Translations under genes and position numbers: made by a program | From: SHLQ01 sp047638715 | GTDB lineage: Bacteria > Actinomycetota > Acidimicrobiia > Acidimicrobiales > SHLQ01 | Reading direction: 5' to 3' | NCBI GenBank assembly: GCA_047638715.1 | Contig: JBLIMK010000056.1 | Coordinates: 1-26,936 of the forward strand | DNA length: 26,936 nt | The notes under the pieces: generated by a model | Seen by the model: the letters and a program-made list of their open reading frames with translations, nothing else | What the model was told of the DNA's origin: nothing | The model's database searches: none | Part shown: positions 1 to 7,558 of the stretch, piece after piece | Layout: every line of letters starts with the position of its first letter | How positions within the stretch are numbered: the first letter of the stretch is position 1

Positions 1-574
1 CGATCCAGGCAGCGTCGTGAGTGACCGAAGGGTCTGCAACTTCATAGAGCACGAGGTGGGTGGGTACACCTTCAACAGCGAGGTACCGGCGGACGGAGGT
101 GACCCCGGCGACCTCGGCAAGCGCTGGCAGGTACTCTCCAGCGAACCACATGTTGAACGGCTGGGTTGCGTCGACCGAGAGCTCGATCCGGTCGACGAGT
201 AGGTGCGATGAGAAGAGTTCCGGCTCGATCGGTGAGATCTCGGGCCCAGTCCAGGCCGCCACAAACCGAGCCTGATTCCGGAACTTCTGGTGATAGAGCG
301 CATCGCGCTCGCCTCGTTGGTAGCGCAGTCCTTGGTAGGGCGTGCCGTAGAGATCGCCGAGGCTCGGAGCGACGTACAGCGTGAGGAACTGCTGACCCTC
401 TCCTTCGAGAATGTCGTAGCTCGCCATTGGTCCCAGGCCGATGTTTCGCCTCGGCGGGAACATGTCCTCGGCGAGGAACGGTCGAAAGCCCGGTCGGTCA
501 TCCACGTCGAGATCGACGAATATCGCGAGCAATCCGGTTCCTGCGGCGGACGACGAACGGATTGGTGTGGCCAT
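1..574 (-). CDS. Partial hypothetical protein with two ferredoxin-like (dimeric alpha/beta-barrel) halves
   Basis: The minus strand is open from an ATG at 574 to the left edge, giving the first 191 residues; the C-terminus is outside the window. The frame has strong GC3 bias. I see two similar halves of about 95 residues, each with a beta-strand start (LLAIFVDLDV and HLLVDRIELSV), a FxxFLAEDMFP / FNMWFAGEYLP helix, and a return strand (FLTLYVA / HLVLYEV). This is the pattern of tandem ferredoxin-like folds found in small-molecule-binding or antibiotic-monooxygenase-like proteins. I do not recognise a named family and infer no reaction. It begins 33 nt after the DUF899 gene on the same strand and has no clear Shine-Dalgarno or -10 box of its own, so it is probably co-transcribed with it. 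Confidence 0.7.
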   Translation of the reverse strand, partial: MATPIRSSSAAGTGLLAIFVDLDVDDRPGFRPFLAEDMFPPRRNIGLGPMASYDILEGEGQQFLTLYVAPSLGDLYGTPYQGLRYQRGERDALYHQKFRNQARFVAAWTGPEISPIEPELFSSHLLVDRIELSVDATQPFNMWFAGEYLPALAEVAGVTSVRRYLAVEGVPTHLVLYEVADPSVTHDAAWI

Positions 575-607
575 TGGGCGAGTCTTGCACTCGGGCGTGT
601 CGGCCGA

Positions 608-1315
608 TCAGCCGGGGTACGCGTCGTGACGATGGAGCCAGGCCATACCCCACGGCAACGAGTCCTCATCGCGGCCCATCGAGGTGAGGTCGAGTAAGTG
701 GTAGGCGGTGTTCAGCATGTCGAGGCCGCGCGAGAAGGTTTGGTAGGTGAGGAAGATCTTTCCGTCCTGCTGGCGGAATGTGCTGAGGCCAGCGGATTCT
801 TCTCCCATGGGCGTCTGCGTGCCGAAGTTGTAGGCAGCCTCGCCGGCTTCGATCTGCTCGGGAGTTGCGGACGCACCTAGGTCGTAGTTGAAGGACGAGC
901 CATGGGACGAGAGCCACTGAAGATCCCAGCCCATCCGGGTCTTGTACGCGTCGATCTCGGGCAGCGTCGCTCGTGAGACGACGGCGAACGAGGTGTTGCG
1001 ATGCTCCAGGTGGACCGTGATGCCGTCGAACCCGTCCGCCCAGTAGGAGCACGACGGACACCCCTCTTCCCAACCGGGGCCCATCATGAAGTGTTGGACG
1101 ATGAGCTGCTCGCGTCCATCGAATAGATCGGCGAGCGACACTTCTCCGTCCGGTCCATCGAACCGGTAGTCCTCCGATATTTCAAGCCACGGAAGCCCTC
1201 TTCGCTGACGGCTCAGTTCGTCTCTTGCGCGAGTGAATTCCTTCTCGGCGGCCAGGTGATCGAGGCGGGCGGCATGCCAAGCCTCACGGTCGACAACAGC
1301 GTTACTGGTAGACAT
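608..1315 (-). CDS. DUF899 family thioredoxin-like protein
   Basis: This 235-aa protein matches the DUF899 family: an N-terminal helical segment (AWHAARLDHLAAEKEFTRARDEL), the domain opening LPWLEISEDYRFDG, and a thioredoxin-fold core with GCPSCSYWADGF carrying a CxxC pair at C86/C89. DUF899 proteins are predicted cytosolic thioredoxin-like oxidoreductases; their substrate is not established. Length is normal for the family. The ATG at 1315 is preceded by a TAGGAT -10 box 6 nt away and a TTGCGT -35 at 17-bp spacing, so the mRNA is probably leaderless. A TetR-like palindrome lies in the promoter spacer, suggesting repression by a regulator not in this window. The partial two-domain gene lies just downstream. 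Confidence 0.9.
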   Translation of the reverse strand: MSTSNAVVDREAWHAARLDHLAAEKEFTRARDELSRQRRGLPWLEISEDYRFDGPDGEVSLADLFDGREQLIVQHFMMGPGWEEGCPSCSYWADGFDGITVHLEHRNTSFAVVSRATLPEIDAYKTRMGWDLQWLSSHGSSFNYDLGASATPEQIEAGEAAYNFGTQTPMGEESAGLSTFRQQDGKIFLTYQTFSRGLDMLNTAYHLLDLTSMGRDEDSLPWGMAWLHRHDAYPG

Positions 1316-1321
1316 AGCGCA

Positions 1322-1350
1322 ATCCTATTGGTAAGTAATTGCTTACGCAA
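1322..1350 (-). promoter_or_regulatory. Promoter of the DUF899 gene with overlapping operator
   Basis: On the minus strand a TTGCGT -35 (1345-1350) and a TAGGAT -10 (1322-1327) are separated by 17 bp, and the -10 ends 6 nt before the ATG at 1315. The spacer contains the near-perfect 16-bp palindrome GTAAGTAATTGCTTAC (1331-1346, one mismatched pair). Its size, AT-rich centre and position between -35 and -10 are typical of TetR-family operators. It may also influence the divergent gene starting at 1403. Confidence 0.65.
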
Positions 1351-1402
1351 GGGATCTGTGGTTCGTGCAGCGATATCGACTCAAAGCGGCGAGACTGTAG
1401 CC

Positions 1403-1735
1403 ATGGCCTTCGGACAAGCATCAGGACCTCCCGCAACTCACAAACAACTGGAGGAGCTCCTCGCTCTTCTCATGGACGCGGGCTTCGAAGACTTCCGCGA
1501 GGCCCGCTACCCAATGGACTTCACCCAACGACAGGCGGGCGGCAAGTTCACGCGCGACGAGGCTGATGAGTACATCACCAAGTTGCAGGAACAAGACGAG
1601 ATAGAGAGCGACAGTGTCGCACCGGTCCCGAAAGCCCAAAAGCTGTCACCAGCCGAACAAGCCCTGCGGAAGTTTCCCGCCGAAGAACTCGCCGCTGAAC
1701 TCCAACGCCGAGGTTGGATCGTCGCTGAGCCGTGA
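1403..1735 (+). CDS. Small conserved actinobacterial hypothetical protein
   Basis: 110 residues from the ATG at 1403 (MAFGQASGPPATHKQ...). The open frame reaches back to 1256, but the sequence before 1403 has no protein-like character and overlaps the neighbouring promoter. The N-terminal 60 residues (PATHKQLEELLALLMDAGF, then FTQRQAGGKFTRDEADEYITKLQ) form a helical module I associate with small actinobacterial proteins distantly like DUF3072, which carry short helix-rich segments ending in a (T/K)xxEA(D/S)xxIxxL pattern. A charged linker follows, then a second short helix pair (LSPAEQALRKFPAEELAAELQRRGW). No catalytic motif, signal peptide or membrane segment is visible. Function unknown. 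It is divergent from the DUF899 gene. Confidence 0.75.
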   Translation: MAFGQASGPPATHKQLEELLALLMDAGFEDFREARYPMDFTQRQAGGKFTRDEADEYITKLQEQDEIESDSVAPVPKAQKLSPAEQALRKFPAEELAAELQRRGWIVAEP

Positions 1736-1791
1736 GGGCCGGAGGTCTTTCAGACGACGTCGAGAGCGCCGAAAAGACCACCTGCGCCCAA

Positions 1792-2526
1792 TCAGCCTCC
1801 GGAGCTCGTTTGGTCGTCGGGATGGAACAAGCGCTCGACGTGAAGCCCGCCGAGATCGTCCACCCCCTTTTCCAATCGGGCCGCCAAGGTGCGGCGCGAC
1901 AAGAGGCCGAGCGACGGAACGGCGAACAGCCGCTGCGCCCCTTCCATGTCGGTGCGGTCGACGTTGAGCACTCGACCCGCCTCGGCCACCGTTGCGGTGT
2001 GGCCTCCGTCCCGACGGATCAATTTCATCTCGTCGCCAGCTCCGAGCTCGCCACACACCAGAACCCGGAAGAGGAACCCGGTGTATCCGGTGTCCTGCAT
2101 AAGCACAGCCATGTCCTTACGCCCGAAGCGTGCAGCCAACTTGAAACACGGACTGCGAGTCTCCGAAACCTGAACTACACAAGTCCCAACCTCGAACACG
2201 TCGCCAATACAGACCTCGGTTTCGACCAGTCCTGTGGTCGTGAGATTTTCGGCCATGGCTCCGGCTTCGGGGAGGTTGAGTCCTGCAGAGCGCCAGTAGT
2301 CATAGTGCTCCTTCGGATACGCGAGCAACGCCATGTCTGGCCCGCCGTGATCCTCATACACGTGCTCGTCGCCGGTTAGCCCGAGCGGCCCCAGTGAGAC
2401 CCTCTCCTGCACGGCCGTCTTCACGAACGCGCTCTCGATCTTGCGCCGGCCCGAGTCGAGCTCACCGACGGAGCCAACACAGACAGAATCGATCAGTCCA
2501 CAAAGCTGTGGTGTCGCTTTACTCAT
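1792..2526 (-). CDS. MOSC domain-containing protein (YiiM-like)
   Basis: 244 residues with the MOSC signature: GLTGDEHVYEDHGGPDMALLAYPKEHYDYW region (residues 49-78), AENLTTTGL (92-100), and VQVSETRSPCFKL with the conserved cysteine C127. After the MOSC core (about 1-165) a C-terminal helical part (TDMEGAQRLFAVPSLGLLSRRTLAARL) resembles the 3-alpha domain of YiiM. MOSC domains handle sulfur or molybdenum cofactor-linked chemistry; YiiM-type proteins act in molybdenum-dependent reduction of N-hydroxylated compounds, but the substrate here is unknown. The ATG at 2526 has a GAGA-type ribosome site and lies 9 nt after the stop of the upstream GRDP-like gene, so the two are probably one transcript. 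Confidence 0.9.
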   Translation of the reverse strand: MSKATPQLCGLIDSVCVGSVGELDSGRRKIESAFVKTAVQERVSLGPLGLTGDEHVYEDHGGPDMALLAYPKEHYDYWRSAGLNLPEAGAMAENLTTTGLVETEVCIGDVFEVGTCVVQVSETRSPCFKLAARFGRKDMAVLMQDTGYTGFLFRVLVCGELGAGDEMKLIRRDGGHTATVAEAGRVLNVDRTDMEGAQRLFAVPSLGLLSRRTLAARLEKGVDDLGGLHVERLFHPDDQTSSGG

Positions 2527-2535
2527 GTGATCTCT

Positions 2536-3069
2536 TTAACCGCCGCAGCCGCCGCCAACGCGTCCGAAGCTTTTGTCATAGAACGCATCAAATCGGGATT
2601 CGGGGGCATGGGCGAGCGCCCGGCGAACGAGTCGGTCTAAGAGGCCGGGCCGTGCGTCAGAAAGAGGCCAGATATCGGTCGGAGCAGGTGCACCAAATAC
2701 TCGCTCGTAGCTGTCGAGCGTCGAACGGTACTGCGCGTGATGCCGACGTTTCTCCGCTTGACCGCCCATCGTTGGACGGTGATGCAATGGACTCTCCAAG
2801 AGTGCGCATATCCCGTTCCAGTACGACTCGGTATACGTCAGATGTAGATGCCAGATCGCGTCGATCGGCTTCGACGGTGTCACCTCGTGCGGCACGACCT
2901 GGGTGAGGTACAAGAAGCGCCGATACTCGACGATCACCCGATCGGTATACGCGCCGCTCCACCGCTGCCCGCCAGCCAGCCGTCGACTGAAAGGCTGTTG
3001 TGCCTCGGGTTCGTCGAACTCGAAGTCGGAGAGTTGCTGCCACAGTTCAGTGTTCGTCAACGTTTCCAT
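2536..3069 (-). CDS. Glycine-rich-domain (GRDP-like, PF07173-type) protein
   Basis: 177 residues from the ATG at 3069; a TTG at 3084 would add only five residues. The signature of GRDP-like proteins is visible: VVPHEVTPSKPIDAIWHLHLTYTESYW (D-x-x-W-H-x-H) followed by a HHRPTMGG segment and YRSTLDSYERVFG. The protein ends in a GGGCGG tail, short compared with the Gly/Cys-rich tails often seen in this group. The His residues of DAIWHLHL and HH could bind metal, but no activity is established. A TACCGT box lies 5 nt before the ATG, slightly closer than other leaderless boxes here. The MOSC gene follows after 9 nt. Confidence 0.75.
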   Translation of the reverse strand: METLTNTELWQQLSDFEFDEPEAQQPFSRRLAGGQRWSGAYTDRVIVEYRRFLYLTQVVPHEVTPSKPIDAIWHLHLTYTESYWNGICALLESPLHHRPTMGGQAEKRRHHAQYRSTLDSYERVFGAPAPTDIWPLSDARPGLLDRLVRRALAHAPESRFDAFYDKSFGRVGGGCGG

Positions 3070-3126
3070 TATTAACGGTAGCAAGCTCGATTCGACATGT
3101 CACGCGCCAATCGGGCGAGGCCTTTC

Positions 3127-3657
3127 TCAGGTGAGAGCGATCGTGAGCGGCACGCTTCGAGCGAGCGTATGACCGACCGGCGAGGTGCCGATGACCTTCT
3201 CGTGGATCTCCTCGAGCTGTTTCGGCGTTGCGTCGCTCTTCAGATCGACGTTCACACGAATCGCGTCATAGCCCGCGTTTCCTTCGGGGTTGAGCCCCAG
3301 GAACGTATGCAGATCAAGATCTCCCTCGAGGTTGATTGTGAGATCCTCGATCTCGACGCCGGCAGCGGTCGCGTTGGCCGCGTAGCCAACTGCGAGGCAG
3401 TTCCCGAGTGCGCTCAGCAACTGCTCGACCGGGTTCGGCGCCGTGTCGGTGCCACCGAGTGCCTCGGGCTCATCGGAAGAGGCGGGCTCGAAGCCGCGCA
3501 CGGTTGCATGCGAGCGAAAGCCCTCGTCCCACGACACCGTCGACTTCCAAACCGTGGATGCGACCTCAGGGCTCTCTTGAATCTTGCTCGCCAGTCCACC
3601 GACCGCCTCGATATCGACTGAATTGATACCCGATGCGGTCTTCACACTTGATGCCAT
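3127..3657 (-). CDS. OsmC family protein (single-cysteine variant)
   Basis: 176 residues starting at the ATG at 3657, chosen because GAGGAGA sits 4 nt upstream; the frame extends further upstream without protein-like content. OsmC/Ohr proteins are cytosolic thiol peroxidases that detoxify organic hydroperoxides. The fold signature is clear: beta-rich N-terminus (TVWKSTVSWDEGFRSHATVRGFEP), helix NPVEQLLSALGNCLAVGYAANA with C87, then IEDLTINLEGDLDL and the C-terminal GTSPVGHTLARSVPLTI. The second catalytic cysteine of Ohr/OsmC is absent: the corresponding segment (about residues 158-165) has no Cys. It may therefore be a one-Cys or non-peroxidase member. It diverges from the TauE/SafE gene across a repeat-bearing intergenic region. 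Confidence 0.88.
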   Translation of the reverse strand: MASSVKTASGINSVDIEAVGGLASKIQESPEVASTVWKSTVSWDEGFRSHATVRGFEPASSDEPEALGGTDTAPNPVEQLLSALGNCLAVGYAANATAAGVEIEDLTINLEGDLDLHTFLGLNPEGNAGYDAIRVNVDLKSDATPKQLEEIHEKVIGTSPVGHTLARSVPLTIALT

Positions 3658-3762
3658 GTCTCTCCTCGATGAAACTGCCGCGGCAAATAGTGCCGGGATG
3701 ATCGGGACGATATGAACAGCGGCCGCGCCCAGGACCAATTCGAACGATTGAGCTGCAAGTTT

Positions 3763-3809
3763 GTGCAACGCACATCCGTACATTCGTGCAACTCACATCC
3801 GTACAATTC
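3763..3809. repeat. Tandem 23/24-nt direct repeat with internal dyad, upstream of tauE-like gene
   Basis: Two adjacent copies (3763-3785 and 3786-3809) share the pattern GTGCAACnCACATCCGTACA; they differ by one substitution and one inserted A. Copy 1 plus one flanking base contains a perfect dyad TGTGC-AAC-GCACA (3762-3774); copy 2 keeps a partial GTGCAACTCAC dyad. They lie between the divergent OsmC start (3657) and the GTG proposed for the transporter (3842), so they are a candidate pair of operator sites. Confidence 0.5.
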
Positions 3810-3841
3810 AGGATCACCCAGCTGACCGGTACACCCCTGAC

Positions 3842-4579
3842 GTGACCAACCTTCAAATCGCCATCATCATCGGGGTCGCGATCGTCTCCGCGTTCGTCAA
3901 GGCAGTTACGGGCGCGGGATTTCCGATGCTCGTCGTACCGATCCTGGTCTTGTTCATCGATGTCGCCGATGCGGTTGTCGTCGTAGCCATTCCGAACGTG
4001 ACGATGAATGGGTCGATCTTTTGGTCTCTTCGACATGAACGTCGAGAATCGCCGACGTTGCCACGTTTCTTGGTCGCCACGTCGCTCGGCGCTGTCGTTG
4101 GTTCGGTGCTGCTCTCGGTGTTGTCAGAGACCGTGCTTCGGCTCGGGCTCGTCGCGATCATCGTGGTGTTCGTCGCCAATCGACTGAGCGATCGCCGCTT
4201 TACCATGGGTGCCGACCGAGGCCTTCGCCTGGCACCGGTGGCAGGCGCTGTCAGCGGAATGGTGTTCGGCGCAACCGCAGTGTCAGGCCCCCTCGTCACA
4301 CCCTGGTTCCTGAGCCAGAACCTGCGGCGCGACGTCTACCTGATGTCGATCTCGGCCGCCTTCACGCTTGCGGGCGTGGCCCAGATATTCTTCTTCTTGT
4401 TCCAAGGTTCGTTCACGACGAACTTCGTTCTCGGCGGGCTGGGATTGGCCGCGTTGGCGTCGGCGATATTGCCCTTTGGTACGCGGGTACGCCATCGCCT
4501 CGACGTCGAAACGTTCGAGCGCCTAGTGATCTTGCTGCTCGTGATATCGGGTATTTCGTTGCTCGCCAGCATCATCTAG
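3842..4579 (+). CDS. Sulfite exporter TauE/SafE family membrane protein
   Basis: 245 residues from the GTG at 3842 (VTNLQIAIIIGVAIVSAFVKAVTGAGFPM). Upstream in-frame TTG at 3761 would place the tandem repeat inside the gene and add a hydrophilic, unfamily-like leader, so I prefer 3842. About seven to eight hydrophobic helices are visible. The family hallmark is two similar halves with a polar GAG motif: FVKAVTGAGFPMLVVPIL near the N-terminus and GAVSGMVFGATAVSGPLVTPWFL in the middle. TauE/SafE proteins are inner-membrane anion transporters, often for sulfite, sulfonates or related organosulfur compounds; the substrate here cannot be read from sequence. Length is typical. It converges on the PhyH gene with a 35-nt gap and no obvious strong terminator. 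Confidence 0.88.
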   Translation: MTNLQIAIIIGVAIVSAFVKAVTGAGFPMLVVPILVLFIDVADAVVVVAIPNVTMNGSIFWSLRHERRESPTLPRFLVATSLGAVVGSVLLSVLSETVLRLGLVAIIVVFVANRLSDRRFTMGADRGLRLAPVAGAVSGMVFGATAVSGPLVTPWFLSQNLRRDVYLMSISAAFTLAGVAQIFFFLFQGSFTTNFVLGGLGLAALASAILPFGTRVRHRLDVETFERLVILLLVISGISLLASII

Positions 4580-4614
4580 AAGCCAGAAACTCTCGACCGC
4601 CGACGAGGGTTCCG

Positions 4615-5505
4615 TCAGTTCGACGAACCGACCCCGTCGATGTCGTCGACGAACGCCCGGTGAGCGTCACTGGCGTCTGCAAACTCAGCGATCCGACTCG
4701 CCCGCTGGTTCTCGCCCCGCAGCACGGCCAATGGATCTTCTTGATCGCCGACATACCCAAGTGAGAACGCTCCCTGTTGGTATCCCATCATCCGGAGCAG
4801 GTCGTCGTCGAGCGTCCGGGCGATCTCGGGCGGACAAGCAAGGTACTGGTTCTCTTCCTGGCGGACCCAGCCAATGCCGTATGTGATGTTGATGCCCTGG
4901 CGTGAAGAATCGCTCGTGTTCGCACCGCCGCCGTGGAGCACTTTGCCTTCATAGAACAGCACACTCCCCCGCTTCATCTCGGCCTGAAGAGGCTCGATCG
5001 ACGCGGCCTGTTCGTCGGTCGCTCCCGACGAGCTTGGGCAGATATGGGTCGCTCCATTCTCGATCGTGAAGTCGGTGAGGGCCCACATCGTGTTGCACTG
5101 AACGTGGTAGTTCGGCGGGAACGGATAGAGGTCGAACATCATCTGGTCCCGGTGCAGCTTCTGTTGCGTTTCGCCCGGATCGATGGTGATGATTTGTGTG
5201 AGCAGAAGCTGGATTGCGCTGGCCTGACTGAGGAGTCCTTCAGCGACTGCCAATGCGACGGGATGCATCACCAACTCGCGGGACGCAGGAACCTTCGCTA
5301 TCAGCGCGCCGGTCCGGCGTGTGTGGGCGCCGTCGTAGTCATCCCCGCCTCCCCTGGAAGCCTCAATGTGTGATGCGGCTTCAGCGGCGAAAAGGTCGAG
5401 TAGCTCGTTGCTCACAAGCTCGTCGATGATCGCGTATCCGTGCGCCGCCAGGTGGTCGGACACGACAACGGGGTCGGTAGAAGCAGCGAAGTGGGTCAGC
5501 GTCAT
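4615..5505 (-). CDS. Phytanoyl-CoA dioxygenase (PhyH) family protein
   Basis: 296 residues. PhyH enzymes are non-haem Fe(II)/2-oxoglutarate oxygenases. The metal triad is visible: KLHRDQ supplies H118 and D120, and VLHGGGANTS supplies H191; R202 in SSRQGINITY is a good candidate for 2-oxoglutarate binding. The N-terminal HGYAIIDELVSNELLDLFAAEA segment and the MWALTDFTIENGATHICPSS core are typical. The natural substrate is unknown; members hydroxylate fatty acyl, alkaloid, ectoine or small-acid substrates. It lies 86 nt downstream of the acyl-chain-modifying operon on the same strand, which makes a lipid substrate possible but unproven. The ATG at 5505 is preceded by AGGA about 10 nt upstream; no TANNNT box is at leaderless spacing. 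Confidence 0.9.
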   Translation of the reverse strand: MTLTHFAASTDPVVVSDHLAAHGYAIIDELVSNELLDLFAAEAASHIEASRGGGDDYDGAHTRRTGALIAKVPASRELVMHPVALAVAEGLLSQASAIQLLLTQIITIDPGETQQKLHRDQMMFDLYPFPPNYHVQCNTMWALTDFTIENGATHICPSSSGATDEQAASIEPLQAEMKRGSVLFYEGKVLHGGGANTSDSSRQGINITYGIGWVRQEENQYLACPPEIARTLDDDLLRMMGYQQGAFSLGYVGDQEDPLAVLRGENQRASRIAEFADASDAHRAFVDDIDGVGSSN

Positions 5506-5591
5506 GATCCACGTCCTATGCGCTGGCTGACGAACTGTCCAGCTGGCGAACTGGTGTCATCGCAGTGAGTCTCGATATATCCCCGACAAAC

Positions 5592-6767
5592 TCAAGATGT
5601 GGGAGAAGCGCTGAACACCCACTGGCCCACGCTGATCTCGCCGGACCGGAATCCGCCCTCGCAGTACGCGAGATACGTGAGCCACATGCGTCTGAAGCGC
5701 TCGTCAAATCCCATCTTCTCGAGCTCAGGCCATGTCGCTTCGAATCGGTCGAACCACGTCGTGAGAGTCTTGGCGTAGTCAGTACCGAAGTCTTCGATCG
5801 CCTCGATCCGTAGACCGGATCCGGCGGCGAGACCGCGGATCACTCGGTTCGATGGAAGCTGACCTCCGGGGAAGATGTATCGCTGGATAAAGTCCTGTCG
5901 ACGCGCGTAGCCAGCGAACCGATCGTCAGCGATCGTGATCGACTGCATCACGACACGCGCGTCGGGAGTACCGAGCCGCGCGAACGAGTCGAACAGCGTG
6001 GGCCAGAGCGCTTGGTCGATGGACTCGATCATCTCGATCGAAACGATCGCGTCCCACTCACCATCGAGTTCACGGAAGTCCTCAAGGCGAATGTCGACCC
6101 GATCGGAAAGTCCGAAGTCGGCGATACTTTTGCGGGCATACTCGGCCTGCTCGTTCGCGATCGTGACCCCGACCACGTCAACGTCGCGTTCGGCCGCTGC
6201 GTATCGGGCGAAGCCACCCCACCCGCACCCGATATCGAGCACACGCATGCCGGGTTGCAGTCCGGCATGGTCAGCGATGGTCTCGTACTTGTGAAGCTGC
6301 GCATCGACGAGAGACATTTCGGGCGAAGAGAACCGCGCGCATGAATAGGTCATGGATCGGTCGAGCCAGGTTCCGTAGAACTCGTTGCCTAGGTTGTAGT
6401 GGTCGACCATGGTCTCGACCTTCGGATGTTTACGCGCCGGAACTACCCGTTGCCAGATCGACTGCACCGGGGCGAGCGCCGTGCGGACAGCTCCCTGGGA
6501 CGCCGCTGCATGATTCGTTGCTGCCCAGCTAAAAAGCGCTCTGACATCGTCGGTCTCGATCTGCCCATCGAGGTACGCCTCGACAAACCCAAGCGCACCC
6601 TCGCGGACGACGTTCGCGTAGATCGATCGGTCGACGATGCTCATTTGGGCGGACGTTCGGCCTGGGCCGACGGTGTGAGTCGAACCGTCGGGCAGCTCGA
6701 TGGTTACTGCGCTCACCGATGCGAACGAGCCAAGGGCTGTGAGCCAAAGTCGGTCTGGGGTATTCAT
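5592..6767 (-). CDS. Cyclopropane-fatty-acyl-phospholipid synthase family SAM methyltransferase
   Basis: 391 residues from the ATG at 6767. This start overlaps the TGA of the DUF1365 gene as ATGA, indicating translational coupling; the frame's longer N-terminus would overlap that gene. Features: N-terminal lipid-binding-like domain with GALGFVEAYLDGQI (about 57-70), the CFA motif HYNLGNEFYGTWLDRSMTYSCARF (123-146, with C143), SAM-binding VLDIGCGWGGFARYAA (177-192), and the C-terminal IEDFGTDYAKTLTTWFDRF. CFA synthases transfer a methylene or methyl group from SAM to the double bond of a membrane acyl chain at the membrane surface. Relatives in this gene context make methyl-branched or furan precursors rather than cyclopropanes, so the product is open. 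Confidence 0.92.
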   Translation of the reverse strand: MNTPDRLWLTALGSFASVSAVTIELPDGSTHTVGPGRTSAQMSIVDRSIYANVVREGALGFVEAYLDGQIETDDVRALFSWAATNHAAASQGAVRTALAPVQSIWQRVVPARKHPKVETMVDHYNLGNEFYGTWLDRSMTYSCARFSSPEMSLVDAQLHKYETIADHAGLQPGMRVLDIGCGWGGFARYAAAERDVDVVGVTIANEQAEYARKSIADFGLSDRVDIRLEDFRELDGEWDAIVSIEMIESIDQALWPTLFDSFARLGTPDARVVMQSITIADDRFAGYARRQDFIQRYIFPGGQLPSNRVIRGLAAGSGLRIEAIEDFGTDYAKTLTTWFDRFEATWPELEKMGFDERFRRMWLTYLAYCEGGFRSGEISVGQWVFSASPTS

Positions 6768-7558
6768 TCTGAAACTACTTTCTGAATCGTTACGGGATCG
6801 GTTGGGGGTTGGGGGCGAGAATGGAAGCGGACTTTCTTTCGCCAGAGCTTGATTGCTTGCCAGTGGATGGAAAGGACTGACTTCAGCGTGATCAGCGGGT
6901 AACGCACGAACATTCGAGCGAGCTGGCGGTCGGTGAATTCGACTCGACGGCCGACGAACGATGCGGTGAAGAGTTTGCCCTCTTGGTCGTCCTCGCGAAT
7001 CCAAACACCGACCGTTTCGTCGGGCGCGGACAGCCTGAACGAGTACGTCTTGTCGAGGTCCATGAATGGAGAGACGTGCAATTCTTTGTCGAACACCTGG
7101 CGAGGAGCTTCGGGGTCGACCTCGCTGAGGTAGCTATGTTTGTCACCGAAGGTGTTCCGGACTTCGTGGAGAACAGCGCGCAGCGAGCCGTCGGTGTCGA
7201 AACACCACCAGATACTGATGGGATTGAAGACGTACCCAGCCACGGTCGGAAAAGCGAGTAGCTGCACCCGTCCCAGCTCGAACTCATATTCCGCGTCAGC
7301 GAGTTGCTTCTCGATCCAGTCCCTGAGGCCCGTTCCGTCGTCAGACCCGTGTGTGGTGTCTCGAAGGCTGAAGATGTTCCGCGAATTGTGTGAAAACAAA
7401 CGAAGCTGGCGGTCGAGTTCAGGGAGCTCGTCGAGGTCGAAGAGTCCGTAGTACATGCGATACGAGAAACGATGGTCGCTGGGCCGGAGCCGATGGTGCG
7501 ACATCGAGCCTTCGTAGAGGCCTGACCGGTGCGTGGTTTGCTCGGCGACGACCGTCAT
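6764..7558 (-). CDS. DUF1365 domain-containing protein
   Basis: 264 residues, full length for DUF1365. Signature segments are present: LYEGSMSHHRLRPSDHRFSYRMYYGLFDLDELPELD at the N-terminus, NPISIWWCFD in the middle (the near-invariant NPxSxxxCxD), LHEVRNTFGDKHSYL, and KELHVSPFMDLDKTYSF. The biochemical role is unknown, but DUF1365 genes are usually adjacent to an FAD amine-oxidase-like gene and a CFA-like methyltransferase, and in Rhodobacter the set is linked to the singlet-oxygen response and furan fatty acid formation. Both gene borders here are 4-bp ATGA overlaps (7555-7558 and 6764-6767), so the three products are probably made in fixed ratio. Confidence 0.93.
   Translation of the reverse strand: MTVVAEQTTHRSGLYEGSMSHHRLRPSDHRFSYRMYYGLFDLDELPELDRQLRLFSHNSRNIFSLRDTTHGSDDGTGLRDWIEKQLADAEYEFELGRVQLLAFPTVAGYVFNPISIWWCFDTDGSLRAVLHEVRNTFGDKHSYLSEVDPEAPRQVFDKELHVSPFMDLDKTYSFRLSAPDETVGVWIREDDQEGKLFTASFVGRRVEFTDRQLARMFVRYPLITLKSVLSIHWQAIKLWRKKVRFHSRPQPPTDPVTIQKVVSE

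Noticed and set aside
3761..3841. Upstream TTG start for the TauE/SafE gene
   Set aside because: The leader would be translated from the tandem repeat and is hydrophilic; family members begin directly with the first membrane helix, as from the GTG at 3842.
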